Positions 12,722 through 24,117 of a DNA stretch of 64,000 nucleotides are shown piece by piece. The stretch is taken from contig JALIZF010001746.1 of NCBI GenBank assembly GCA_029948255.1, positions 206,001 to 270,000 of the forward strand, in the 5' to 3' direction. The notes beneath the pieces are model-generated. The model ran no database searches, was not told the DNA's origin, and saw only the letters and a list, made by a program, of their open reading frames with translations. Every line of letters starts with the position of its first letter. The first letter of the stretch is position 1. Origin of the DNA: Telmatactis stephensoni (Eukaryota; Cnidaria; Anthozoa; Actiniaria; Isophelliidae). Made by a program: the position numbers and the translations under genes.

Positions 12722-13609
12722 GTTTGATGTTTTCACCTGCCTTCATGTAGGAACTACAGGGTACTGGATAACGGCAGGGCTCAGAGAGCACATGACGTCA
12801 TTAGCACAGGACCCCCACTGTACTTTGCTTTTTTTCACGACTCTCCTTCTGTTTCTTTCTTGCTTTAATTTTCATCCGTTTGTTACTTTAGCTCTTTTGC
12901 TTCAGTTTTTGTTTTTCTTTTTTTACTTCGACATAATTTGCATTGGATAAGAACAATTTTCGTTCCTATTACATCTCTCAGTTCCTTCCTTCCTTTCCTT
13001 CCCTTCTTTTCCTTGAAGATCTCTTGGATTTCCTTGCCAGATACTTATCAGTTAGACAACAGAAAGCCGCGCGCCCATGGCGTTATAGACGCACGAGAGA
13101 AAATATAAAGAACGATTAACAAACGTAAGAGTGGCACGAGGCGTAGCCGAGTGCGACTCTAGTTTGTTAAGAGTTCTTTATATTTTCTCAAGTGCGTCTA
13201 TAACGCCATGGGCAAGCGGCTTTCTGTTGTCTAATTGATTTATAACAGAGCCTAGAACGTTAAAAACGGAGCCGTGCAGCCCATGGGGAAATAGTTCATA
13301 GATTTTTCAGCCAATCAGCGCGCGCGTTATATGTGTCGCCATCTTAAAAACGAACAATTTGAAAAAGACGATGACGAAGATAGAGCGCGCGCAGTGCAGC
13401 CCATGGGCAAATAGTTCATAGCTTTCTGGCCAATCAGAGCGCGCGTAAGATTGTAGCTATGTTATAAAACCATTTACATTTAACAAATCATTATAATTAT
13501 TTATGTTTAAAATTATTTGTTCTCCAAATACGTATTTTCCCGTCATGCACCAAAATGCGTAATTTCAAAATGGCGGACAGAAGTGCTCTTTATATGTAGT
13601 TTCAAAAAC
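12722..13609. other. Divergent intergenic region between CDC50 and MITD1, with foldback repeats
   Basis: The two genes are head to head about 890 bp apart, so the interval should contain both promoters. It holds a pyrimidine-rich tract (12,830-13,020), a foldback at 13,055-13,235 whose arms contain TAACGCCATGGGC and TTTCTGTTGTCTAA, and a roughly 120-bp direct repeat (GTGCAGCCCATGGG..AATAGTTCATAG) at 13,274 and 13,395. No TATA box is obvious at the expected distance. Confidence 0.5.
13570..13599 (+). promoter_or_regulatory. Short upstream ORF just before the MITD1 start
   Basis: ATGGCGGAC at 13,570 opens a nine-codon frame (MADRSALYM) that stops at 13,597-13,599, ten bases before the chosen MITD1 start at 13,610. 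If included in the mRNA leader it could lower initiation at the main start. Confidence 0.35.
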
Positions 13610-15084
13610 ATGAGTTTAGAAGCAGCAATTAAAGTTTTAAAACGAGCTGTTGAGCTTGATGAGGAGAAAAGCTTTTCGGAAGCGTTAGTTTGTTACCAAG
13701 AAGGTATGGAATTGTTGATGTCTGTCTTGAAACTTACTAAAGATGAAGAAACAAGAAAACGCTACCGAGCACAGATGAACTCATATTTAGAGAGAGCTAC
13801 CAAGTTAAAAGAGTTTGTTAAAGAAAAGAAAAAGTCAGGAGAATATCATGAACAGATTAAAATCCAAGATGGATCAGTTGGGTATAGCTATGCAAAGATT
13901 TTCGGACCATATTTAGATGATAAAGTTGAAGAAGTGACAATCGAAGATCCTTACATTAGAAGTGTCCATCAGATTTATAACCTTTTGAGATTGTGTGAAT
14001 TGTTTGTGTTAAAAGGAAAAGTACGTGTAATTAAACTAATGACAGGTGAGCTACGCTAATATTTACAGACAACTGACTGATTTTAGGGTAATTTTGTTCA
14101 AGGGAGGGGAAGATATAGTGATGAGACCACAGGTAGCCCAAGCTCACTATTAGTGGCTATTTATAAGAGAATGTATGGCACTCAATATCACTCAAAAATG
14201 GAGATTTTTGAGTGGCTTAGGGCGAGCAGTTAAAATCGACGAATTTCACTGAAACTCATTCAGAGGTTAGAAGAAAGCATGAACAACACACTTTAGAAGT
14301 CTCGTGGAATTTTATGAAAATTAAGACAGAAATTTTGAGTGATATTGAGTGCCATACATTCTCTTATAAATAGCCACTAATAGTGAGCTTGAGCTACCTG
14401 TGATGAGACGAGGGGTTGATACGCCGTGACATAAGTGTAAACAGAACGAAATAGAGTAGATTTCATGTGAGTGTGAAATGGACTGTACCATTTCAGTGCC
14501 GTGTTGTCTAGAAAAAAAAAACATTCAAAATTTCTGCCATAACTGTGCCATGACTGTCTTGTGCCATTTTCACAGTCATATATGAAACCACCAGATCCCT
14601 CTCCCCCCCCCATCTCACTTCCTTCCCCTCCACCCCCCTCCCCAGTCACTGCTCTCCTTGGTAGTAAGACTTGGAGGGGAGGGCTGTGGCAATTTTTAAG
14701 AGATAGCTGTATCAGTCAAACCTTTCACTGTGTATTTTCTTAGCCTAGATTTCATGAAATAATTGTACCAATATTCAGTTTTTACTGACCATTAAATGTT
14801 TATCTTTAGGTCAAGACAACAGTGCAGAAAGCTGTAAACTACAAAAAGAAAGACTAGATGAACTTGCAAAAAATCTAGAACAATATAGCATTAAATTACT
14901 TGTTAGCTATTGTAACACATTACATGACAGAGAAATAAGGTTTAATACGGGATGGATTATAAAGATTGGACGTGGTTTAGACTATTTTAAACCTCCATCA
15001 GGAAAGTTTTGCATTGGATATTGTGATTACAATTTAAGACCCTGTCATCAAACTGATGTTGATGTGTATTTTAAAAGAAAATAG
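13610..15084 (+). CDS. MITD1: MITD1, MIT domain-containing protein 1
   Basis: MITD1 binds ESCRT-III tails through its MIT domain and acts in cytokinetic abscission; its C-terminal domain is phospholipase D-like and membrane-binding. There are two exons, 13610-14045 and 14810-15084, joined in phase 1, giving 236 residues against about 249 in human. The MIT three-helix domain fills residues 1-80 (MSLEAAIKVLKRAVELDEE, ALVCYQEGMELLM, RAQMNSYLERATKLK). The C-terminal domain has the family signatures FGPYLDD, RSVHQIYNLLRLCE, HDREIRFNTGW, IKIGRGLDYFKPP and YCDYNLRPCHQTDVDVYFK. The frame is open upstream to an ATG at 13,517, but the start at 13,610 matches the family N terminus. The gene is divergent from CDC50. 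Confidence 0.93.
14129..14401. mobile_element. Mutator-like MITE with 9-bp target duplication, in the MITD1 intron
   Basis: A 273-bp near-palindrome. It opens ACAGGTAGCCCAAGCT and closes with AGCTACCTGT. The flanks are GATGAGACC and GATGAGACG, a 9-bp duplication with one mismatch. The arms run about 75 bp inward (CACTATTAGTGGC, GCACTCAATATCACTC). The same termini bound the larger element at 21863-23532. Nine-base duplications with long inverted repeats are characteristic of Mutator-like elements. Confidence 0.75.
14452..14586. mobile_element. TA-flanked MITE, family A, in the MITD1 intron
   Basis: A diverged copy of the 628-763 family (TAGAGTAGATTTCATGTG start, CACAGTCATA end), lying between the Mutator-like MITE and exon 2 of MITD1. 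Confidence 0.6.
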
Positions 15085-15147
15085 TCAAACATCACTCTTA
15101 TGGTCCTCTTGATGGCAGTCAACAAGATGAGGAGCAAGGATGGCACA

Positions 15148-15420
15148 TAGGAGCAATGATGGCACAGTTGATTAGAGCGCGGCCTTTGGTGCAAGAGGTC
15201 CTGAGTTTGATTCCCAGTAACTTCACATCCTTGTTTCAACTTCTTTCCTTTCCATGTAGCTTTAATTAGCTTTAAATGTCTATAAAAAGGAGCACTGATG
15301 GATGAGGGGGTAGAGGGTGCATCCTTCGAAAGCGAGCTTAAACAAGAGCCTCTGGCTCAGGAGAATTGGGCAACCACTCCCCACTCTTCAAAGTAAAATA
15401 AATCAACCTTTTTACCTTTA
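15148..15420 (+). repeat. tRNA-derived SINE downstream of MITD1
   Basis: The head carries a pol III A box (TGGCACAGTTGATTAGAGCG at 15,159) and a B box (GAGTTTGATTCCC at 15,203), spaced as in a tRNA. A non-tRNA body follows, ending in an A-rich tail with AATAAATC near 15,400. That hexamer could also serve as the polyadenylation signal for MITD1. An intact tRNA fold is not evident, so this is a SINE or pseudogene rather than a functional tRNA. Confidence 0.55.
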
Positions 15421-16376
15421 CCTTTAGTCAGAAGCCAATTACTAGGAGCAAACAACTCACATATCTCTCCTCATAGACATCATTTCCCAGACCCATCTAA
15501 ATACTTCTTCTGCTGTCTCAAAGAATCTTCTATTTATTGAGTTTCAATCACAGAACAAAAGGTGCAATCAGTACCATTTAGAAACCAATTCTTTGATACT
15601 GCTAAGTAATACGCCACCTTAGACAATCAATGCATGCTTGAATGTGGGAAATGTGAATCTAAAAATAACCGGTCAGAAAACAAAAACTCAAGTTAGGTGT
15701 CCTACTTGTTCACTCCTAGTAATGGTTTCAATGATAGCACCTTAAATCATATAAGTGATTTATTTGACATAAATTTGAATCCATCGGGGGAGAAGGGTGA
15801 GTCCAGTTGCGAGATATACTTCACCTGCCACATACAAAGGATTTAGAACGAGGCTACGTGCTAAAACTTTTGTCTTGTTACGAATGACTGAGCTTTATGC
15901 ACGTACCTCGTCATACTTTTGTATGAGGCAAGTAAAGTGAAACTCAGAAGTCGGTATTATGAAGTTAAATTTACCTTAACACTGGCTTAACGTTCTCAAA
16001 GCTGGATAGGAAACTGGATAGGTAAATGTGTCGGATATATCGAAACACTGCGGTAAAACCACTGCGCATGTGCAGCACTTAGGTGATAGAACAATGAATT
16101 TGTATGGGAAAACATTTCAAAGTCAATTTATAAGAAACTCCATTAATATTTAGTCTCCATATTTGATGTGGAAGAAGAATAAGATCCGTTTAAATTATTC
16201 CTCGTTTACACCTCCATAATTTTTTATACATCTTGACATTAAATTGTCATGAGAATCTATATTACTCGCTTTTCTTTGTAATTACGACTTTTGGCCGATA
16301 GTGTTCAAAATCAGTTTCTAAGAAACGTTAATATTTAGTTTTCTTTGCTTAGCGTGCTGTTACGCTAGTAATAAAT
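15421..16376. other. Intergenic, nothing recognisable
   Basis: There is no coding exon, RNA gene or clean transposon boundary here. Short words shared with the 18,060-18,200 region (GATTTTGAACACTATCGGCC and its complement) hint at old repeat relics. Confidence 0.4.
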
Positions 16377-17185
16377 GGGTGCGTTTCCACTAGGACATTT
16401 TAAACTAGTTTAGCTTAGAAACTCCGGAAATACAGTGGAAACACCACAAGGAAAACTTAAGCTAGTTTAAATATTCTACTGTTTACACGAGAAAAAAGGC
16501 CAAAAATATAGGCTAAAACACAGGAAATCACACCAAAGTTAAGCGACCTAGAAATATGGTTTAAGGGACCGACCATTAGAATTTTGATGGGGGGGGGGGG
16601 GGGGGGGGGGGTTGGGCAATAACCAAAAAAAAATTCGAGCACAGCTTTAAAGGAAGAAAATAAATTCGTGCAAAGCCAAAGTCCTCCAAAAAATATTCAT
16701 GCAAATTGAAAATTAAATTCGTACATCGTCACTAACGACGAAAAAAAATTCTTGCACGACAAAAATTGCCCAACCCCCCCATCAAAAATCTAATGGTCCG
16801 TCCCTAAATTGTCCTCCCCACTGAAGCAACCAATCGGGGCACGCTAGTTGACAGATATCTGTCAGCTTATTTATATAATGCTTGTTTTCAAAGAACAGAC
16901 TTCCCTAGAATCATACTTTTAAAAGAAAATATTGGATGTTTTAGATAGCTGTTCTTCGTTTTGAACTAAATGTGTCATTATGTCTTATTAAGAATTGCAA
17001 AATCTTGTCTTTTCCTGGCAACAACAATCTGAAGTGACCGTTTGTAATTAGATCTATTAATGATAATACCACCAAAGAGTTTTACAGTGGAAACAGTCGA
17101 CAAAGTATACTAGTTTAACAATGGTCTATAAACAAACACCTAAAGGAATGTTAGGCTAGTTAAAAAGCCTAGTGGAAACGCACCC
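16377..17185. mobile_element. TIR element with a nested insertion
   Basis: The ends are inverted: GGGTGCGTTTCCACTAGG at left and CCTAGTGGAAACGCACCC at right. Inside, at 16564-16804, is a second inverted-repeat element starting GGGACCGACCATTAGA and ending TAATGGTCCGTCCC. Its left arm contains an uninterrupted G run of about 24 and its right arm a short C run. Neither carries a coding frame. Confidence 0.65.
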
Positions 17186-18580
17186 AATATACATGAAAAA
17201 ATTACTCGATTCTGATTGGTCGAGAACAGTGCAGTTCAAGTGTAACACACACAGTGCAGAAGAGCTGTAATACAGTGCAAATTGACCCTCCCGGAGTTTC
17301 TTTATGATTTGCGCGCGCAAGCGAGGTCAGGGGACCAAAATATTAAGAAATGATGGCATTTATTGGAAACTTGCATTTATATGAGAAAAACGTTGATTAT
17401 GTCATAACAGAAGTAGTAGAAACTTTAGAGAATTTCTTCAAAACCATTCTTACGAACTGTTATCGGTAGCCGTTTTTTGGCGAATTTTTCAAGTGTATCT
17501 AAGACTTGCTTTAAGAATTTTGTCCCCTGACCTCGCTCGCGCGCGCTGAATCGTAATGAATTCTGGGAAACTCTGGGAAGGTGAATTACATTTAAATTTA
17601 TAATTTCAAAGTCGCATTATGATCAATTTTTCCTTATACTGCTGTTGTAAAACATAACCAAGAATTAAAAATATGGAGGTTTTCATTCATTAAAGTACAT
17701 GTTTGTTTGAAAAAAAATGGCAAAAACTATGAGGATCTGGTTGTCAGTTATTGTTTAATGACTTGCGCGCGCCACTGACGCCATCACATCTCAACGAGCG
17801 CGCGCTGAAAATTTTCTCGAGATTTGATTTGATTTTCTTTAAAAATCACCGTATATTAGCTTATATTTTCTCGACTTTTTTCATGTATATTATTAAAAGG
17901 TAATCATACGATTTTTCGTTCAATTTGGAATTAATTCGCACTCGTGTGTTTTTCAAAGAGCTCAAATTGCACTCGCCCTACGGGCCGGCGTGCAATTTTG
18001 ATAATCTTAATCTTAATTCCAAATTGAACTCGAAACCGTATGATTACCTATACTTACAACAAAATACGCTTTTGGAGCACGCTAATTAAAGGAAACTAAG
18101 TATTAACCTTTCTTAGAAATTGATTTTGAACACTATCGGCCAAATATCCTAATATTTACAAATGCATATTTGCTGCTCTTTCACCTAATTGATGCACGTG
18201 CGCAATTGTTTGACTACAGTATAGTCTGCGGTTTCAAAAATCGTCTGATAAAAAAACGGTGAAATTTTATTTAGCAGAAACTTCGTGAAATAGATCTTCA
18301 AGGGTATATTATATTTTTGGTATTCAAAAAGGGAAGTAAAGCAAATATGAATAACGTTACATAGGGGGGTGACTAATTCAATAAAAAATATTAAATGGTT
18401 AGATTTAGGGCTGCGGAAAATGAAATTTCTTCCAAAAGAACGCTGGTTTAGTTCATGTTTTTCTGAATGAGTTCCTTTCAGTATTTATATCTACTTTTTT
18501 CTCATTGTTGAACTCTCAAAAGGGGGGTGGCTAGCCATCCTAATCACCCCCCCGATCCGCCGTTGTATATTTAACAAATG
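17186..18580. other. Intergenic, short repeat relics only
   Basis: There are several GCGCGC-containing blocks and a GATTGGTCGAGAA motif typical of repeats in this window, but no exon-like frame and no clean element ends. Confidence 0.4.
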
Positions 18581-18739
18581 GATTCCATTTTTCCGTGCGT
18601 CTGTACTCTAATCGATGCACAGATGACGTCAAAATGTGGTGAGAACAAAAAAGTACGCCACGAGACGAAGTTGTTCTCACCACATTTTGAAATCTTCTGG
18701 GCATCGATTAGAGTACAGACGCACGGAAAAATGGAATCT
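18581..18739. repeat. Foldback element
   Basis: The arms GATTCCATTTTTCCGTGCG and CGCACGGAAAAATGGAATC enclose matching inner arms (GTACTCTAATCGATGC, TGTGGTGAGAACAA) around a roughly 20-bp loop. The whole would fold into a near-perfect hairpin. Confidence 0.75.
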
Positions 18740-18759
18740 ATCTATTTTATATAATACTA

Positions 18760-19205
18760 ATTTTTCATGCTGAATCCGAATATGACTGTTACCAAGACGT
18801 ATTCTGCAATCTTATACGTGTAAAAATCGAAATTTGTTGGTATCTCTTGCATAACTGTAAGTGTTTTCATAGTACAAAATTTCGTTTTTTAAAAATTCGT
18901 ATCTCCTTGATTTTTCAACTGATATCCTTCAAACTTCACAGTTTTACTGATTTTGATGTGCTTTTTCCAGCTATGGTCACTGTTTTTAAGTTTGGCAACT
19001 TTTGGAATTACATGAAAAAGCCGTTAGTATGAAATGACTGTAGCAAATTCACAAAATACGTCCTTTACACGTATAAGACTGCAGAATACGTCTTGGTAAC
19101 TGTCATATTCGCATTCCGCATGAAAAATCGGTTCAGAAATGTTACCAGCCTCTACCCCCAAATGCCTCCAGGTATCTGATTTTTCGAAAATGCGCCTTGT
19201 CTAAC
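18760..19205. mobile_element. Long-TIR MITE, copy 1
   Basis: Terminal arms of about 65 bp start TTTTTCATGCTGAATCCG and carry AAGACGTATTCTGCAATC. The interior, in the reverse orientation, matches the element at 57274-57817. That second copy shows the true ends, which extend to a TAGAC-AGGCGCA terminus; only the right one (CGCCTTGTCTA) survives here. Confidence 0.7.
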
Positions 19206-19521
19206 ATGGTTATTCGACCAATCAGAGCGCGCGTAATATGCCAATTATTATATAAACAGATAATTTTTATACGAGATATGTAAGAACAAACTACGGCAAA
19301 TTTACGTCTACTTTTATACAGTAATTCTAAAAATTGGGAAACAATACCCAATTCAATCAAAAAGTTTCCTTACTCATCCTTCAAATAGATGCTTAAGGAA
19401 TTTTTGCTTAGAAACAAGAGACCATAATACTAAGAGAGCGAAACTCAGTATTGATGTTTGTGCGATGTTCGTGGCGCCTAAGGCTATTTTTAGTAATTTC
19501 GCCATCGCACGCGCAAGGCAC

Positions 19522-20356
19522 TTAAGGTAGTTCCGGACTCTTGCTACTGCGCATTTCCCGCGCGCATTCGAGCGCGCGCACTTTTATTAGAGAGCATTGG
19601 TATTACCGTGGGGAGTCTGGGCACTAGTAAGCGAGCGATTGAAAACGTAGAAACTCAAACTTTAGTAGAGAAAAATTATATTTTGTCATCCAAATATCGG
19701 AAAAACTTTAATCAAGAAATCTTGTACACTATGTAATGTAGGTATTTAACCTGAAACTTTTAAATTTAGTTAATCTTATCCATCGAAAAAGCCGGCGAGA
19801 AAATCGCTAAAATGGGTGATATTTGGTGTTCGTTTTCGGTGTGTTTTCTCTTTTGTGCTTTTCTGACTCTTGAAATAATTTCTTTTAATTCAAGAGAGCA
19901 CTTATCATTTTTTTGATTTGAAAAATAAAAATACAACTTCATTGATTGGATTGTCGTAAATTTTCTACATTGTCACAGTCCGTACACGATTTCGGAGCGC
20001 GTAATTGGGTAGGAATTTGATTCTAGAATGCCCTTTTAATCATGTTTGCAACTCATCAAACAATACATACGATTACAACTGCTAGATAAACCTCACATCT
20101 CTCTTTTGAGACGGTCAAGGCGTTTCTCGGAGAAATTTTGTTCGCATTCTTCAGACCATATGGATTACGTACATTTTGCAAAACATCGCGGAAAATCATT
20201 GAAAATACCACCTCTTACGACATCGTATAGCTCAGAAACCAATACGGTGACCCCCTCTTTTTTTCTCGGTTTTTGAATTGCCAAACAATTATCTTTAAAT
20301 GATAGGATTTTAAAGGAAATTCATTGATGAAATCTGAGGCTCCGGAACTACCTTAA
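19522..20356. mobile_element. TTAA-flanked TIR element
   Basis: Starts TTAAGGTAGTTCCGGACT and ends CCGGAACTACCTTAA, with TTAA on both sides. It is related, in inverted orientation, to 11002-11828. Its right-hand TTAA is also the left-hand TTAA of the next element. Confidence 0.75.
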
Positions 20357-21160
20357 GGTAATGGGCTCGCGCGAGTTTTTATCGACGAATTTTTCTATAA
20401 GTCATTATGTAGTTAACAAATTGAAGATAGTTTTCCATTGTCAGTACTCTTATTAATCATGGATGACGTCAAAAAATGTTCAAAACTAAAGTGGAACCAC
20501 GAGCGTGACATGTTGGCGTCAGCTATTGTCAGTACTCTTATTAACAATGGCTCTCGGCCAATCAGATTGCAAGATTTTAGTCAAATGTTGTAAAAATTGT
20601 TTTTGAGTTGGGAACATGAAATCAATAAAGAAAATGGGGGGTCACGGTGCTAGTTTTGGTGCTATGATAGCTCGAAAAGAGCGAAATCTCGCCTTTTCGA
20701 ACGAAAACAACAGATTTCAGATTTCTCTTTGCAAATTTGCAAACTAAAGCCTTTCAGACATGCTAAAGTAGACAAAGTATCATGAAAAGTAATATGTCTT
20801 CACTTATTTAATTGTAGGTAAAGCTGAGTATTCGCAATTGATAGATGAAAATCAGGTGTACTTACGCGCGAATCGGACGTTCATTTTGACGATTTTTCGC
20901 GATTTTCTCAAAAACCTATCGAGGAATTTTTTTCCTTTTTTGATATGTTTTAGTTTTTATAAAAATACGTCGAAAAAGCAAAAGATTAGGATAGGTCGCG
21001 GTGCTAAATTTTAAGTTATAAGGCTTTGAATACAGTTACGTGGCGTCCGCTATATTGAAATACTTTAGAACACAGGAAGCCCAATCAAATTCGATATCAG
21101 CGCGCGCGTGCAAAACATGCGCAAACGTTATGCGCACGAATGCGCGAGCGCATTACCTTA
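20353..21160. mobile_element. TTAA-flanked TIR element with a Crypton-like insertion
   Basis: Ends GGTAATGGGCTCGCGC and GCGAGCGCATTACC, both flanked by TTAA (20353-20356 and 21157-21160). It shares one TTAA with each neighbour. At 20,438-20,600 it contains a short unit bordered by the direct repeat ATTGTCAGTACTCTTATTAA, related to the unit at 11,856. Confidence 0.65.
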
Positions 21161-21798
21161 AGGTAATGCGCTCGCGCATTCGTGCGCATAACGTTTGCGC
21201 ATGTTTTGAACGCGCGCGCTGATATCGAATTTGATTGGGCTTCCTGTGTTCTAAATATTTCAATATGGCGGACGCCACGTAACGGTATTCAAAGCCTTAT
21301 AACTTAAAATCTAGCACGGTGACCTATCCTAATTTTTCCAGAATTCGATGTCTTTTAGCTAAAACTAGTACATATCGAAAAAAATAAAAAATCTATCGGT
21401 TTGTTTCGGAGAAAATCGTGAAAAATCACCTAAAAAAGACGTGACATTCGCACGTAATTTCGACTGTTTTTCAAGTTGGAGAAGTCAAAACGTAGCATTT
21501 TTTCTAAACTTTGTGACAATAAACTGTTTTTTAAGAAAGTGTATTTACTCCAGTACCCCTAAAAACTTCTCTTTTTCATATTACATCCACCAGAATTAAA
21601 CTAGACGTAATACTTTGAGAAGCGTTGTTTTTGTTCTAAACTCACGGAGAGTGTCGTGTTCAAGCTAACATAGCGCCAATTCTATATCGGTAACCCCCTA
21701 TTTTTGTTATTGTTATGTTTTGCCCATCTCAAAACCTATCTATATGCAAAATTTCAGGAAAATCTATCGGTAAAATTTGCGCGAGCCCATTACCTTAA
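21157..21798. mobile_element. TTAA-flanked TIR element, inverted partner of the previous one
   Basis: Begins GGTAATGCGCTCGCGC and ends GCGCGAGCCCATTACC, flanked by TTAA. It is the same element type as 20353-21160 in opposite orientation, joined tail to tail at 21157-21160. The join creates a near-perfect palindrome of about 300 bp (21,007-21,310) with no spacer. Confidence 0.65.
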
Positions 21799-21862
21799 AC
21801 AATAGAATTCAAACGGTCCCTTCCGCGCGCACGTCAAAAATCAAATTGTCGCCGCGAACATC

Positions 21863-23532
21863 ACAGGTAGCCCAAGCTGTGCATCTGTATATGAAATATA
21901 TGGGATTCCACGATCGATTTGCTGAAAAATAAATTTTGAATAAATAAACAATTTGGACTCATGATACTGTTGTGCTTGTCTTTCTGTGTATTTCTGTGAA
22001 GTTTCAAGCCGTTTCGTGCTCATTTGAGGGAGTTATAGCGATTTGAATTTTTCTCCCTTCATGTACATATATTACTGGAAGGTTGGAAGGCTCAACCGTC
22101 AAAAATTCAAACGACCGACAAAAAAGGCCTCGAAAATCACTCCAAAACCAAAACCAGGCCAAAATATTCCCAAAAAACCATTGCCACATAAATTTCCAAT
22201 ATGTCGATTGCCTTTATTTCTCCACATTTTACGTGCAACACCCTCAAAAAGACAGTTTTTGAAGCTTTTTTTCGCTGGACCTATGCTCTGCAAAACAGCC
22301 CCTGCACCACGGTTACCAAGCTCAAATACCCCACTGGGGACGGGGAAATTTTGGCGCACATGTGTGGGGAGGTAGTGAGGTCGATTTTGTACCGCACATG
22401 AGGACGAAGGAAAAGCTTCACCCAGTACTTACAGTTCTTTTTCAGCAGTTTTTGCGAATTCTTCTGGATATCTTTGAGTAGAATGCCTAAAGAAAGACCA
22501 TGTTAGCAAGGTACTATAGTAAGGTAAGTGATTTCTCCCTTTTCGATGTAACAACAGTCATGAACAACACCGTGCAAAACTAAGAACAGGCAAATCAAGT
22601 AAAAACAAGAATCTTCTGAATAAATAAAGTAGCTTATTCAATTTCGAAAACTAGTAATTAATTCCTAGTAAATAACGGATGTCAGTATATGCTGATTATC
22701 CAATTTGCAAAGCTAGCGACGAGATGAAGTGGTTGTTTTTCAACTCAGAAATTCAGTCAACGCACTGTGAAGATTTTCGGTAAATTTGCCAAAGTTATCT
22801 TTGCAAAGTTCAAGACGGTGAATTAAACTGAAGGAAACAATTCCTTTAAAAAGTTTTCGTTTATCATTCATCTGGGCAATAAGAATAATAAGCCATGAAA
22901 AGGTCCATCAAATAGCAGAAGTTGTTTCCCGCCACATTTTGATGCCAAAGTCACTAAAAAATCCAACTTAACACTATTCTTATTGCAGCATTACTATAGT
23001 ACCTTGCTAACATGGTCTTTCTTTAGGCATTCTACTCAAAGAAATTTTCTTGGTCCCCAGTGGGGTATTGAGCTTGGTAACCGTGGTGCAGGGGCTGTTT
23101 TGCAGAGCATATAGGTCCAGCGAAAAAAAGCTTCAAAAACTGTCTTTTTGAGGGTGTTGCACGTAAAATGTGGAGAAATAAAGGCAATCGACATATTGGA
23201 AATTTATGTGGCAATGGTTTTTTGGGAATATTTTGGCCTGGTTTTGGTTTTGGAGTGATTTTCGAGGCCTTTTTTGTCGGTCGTTTGAATTTTTGACGGT
23301 TGAGCCTTCCAACCTTCCAGTAATATATGTACATGAAGGGAGAAAAATTCAAATCGCTATAACTCCCTCAAATGAGCACGAAACGGCTTGAAACTTCACA
23401 GAAATACACAGAAAGACAAGCACAACAGTATCATGAGTCCAAATTGTTTATTTATTCAAAATTTATTTTTCAGCAAATCGATCGTGGAATCCCATATATT
23501 TCATATACAGATGCACAGCTTGGGCTACCTGT
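21863..23532. mobile_element. Long-TIR Mutator-like element with a perfect 9-bp target duplication
   Basis: It begins ACAGGTAGCCCAAGCTGTG and ends with the exact complement, flanked on both sides by GCGAACATC (21854-21862 and 23533-23541). The arms are about 550-650 bp and almost identical. The right arm lacks roughly 90 bp present in the left (about 22,376-22,466). About 460 bp between the arms is unique. The long frames in the arms (on both strands) are shadows, and no transposase is visible. Confidence 0.85.
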
Positions 23533-24117
23533 GCGAACATCGCACAGACATCAATACTGAGTTTCGCTCTCTTAGTATTATGGTCTCTTGTTGGAAACCA
23601 ATAATTGCAATTAACCGGTACATCATCGATCAACCTATTAAAGTCATTTTTAAATACTACATTTGTAAGTATTTGTTTGATGCTTTTCTCTTCTTTCTCT
23701 CCTTTTTCTTCCTTTTTCATCTTTTCTTTTTTCTTTTCTCTCTTTATCATGACCCTAATTTGACAATTACGAGGCCGGAAAGACTCTGGGGAATCCACTG
23801 AATCTGCGACGCTTTTCCGTCGCAAATTATGCAAATTAGGTACATTTTGTTTTCCGGTTTAGAGCATTAAAACGACAAAAAAGAAAAAGGTTTAGTAAAT
23901 AATGTAGTTTAGGAATGGTACTTACACCTTTTTCAAAGCAATAATGTTAGAAAATATGTGTGATAATGAGTTTTTTTTTTTTTAATGAAGCGAGCGAGCG
24001 CTGGCGACTTGAAAACCCAACTTGAAAACCCAACTTGAAAACAATGCGTCATTTTCAATCGTAGGTTGGTACTTCATTCACCATCAATATAATCCATTGA
24101 AATTCTAGGCACACGTA

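Noticed and set aside
22004..23391. Identical 61-110 codon frames at 22,043-22,375 and 23,032-23,391
   Set aside because: They lie in the two inverted arms of one transposon, are open on both strands, and have no domain or splice support.
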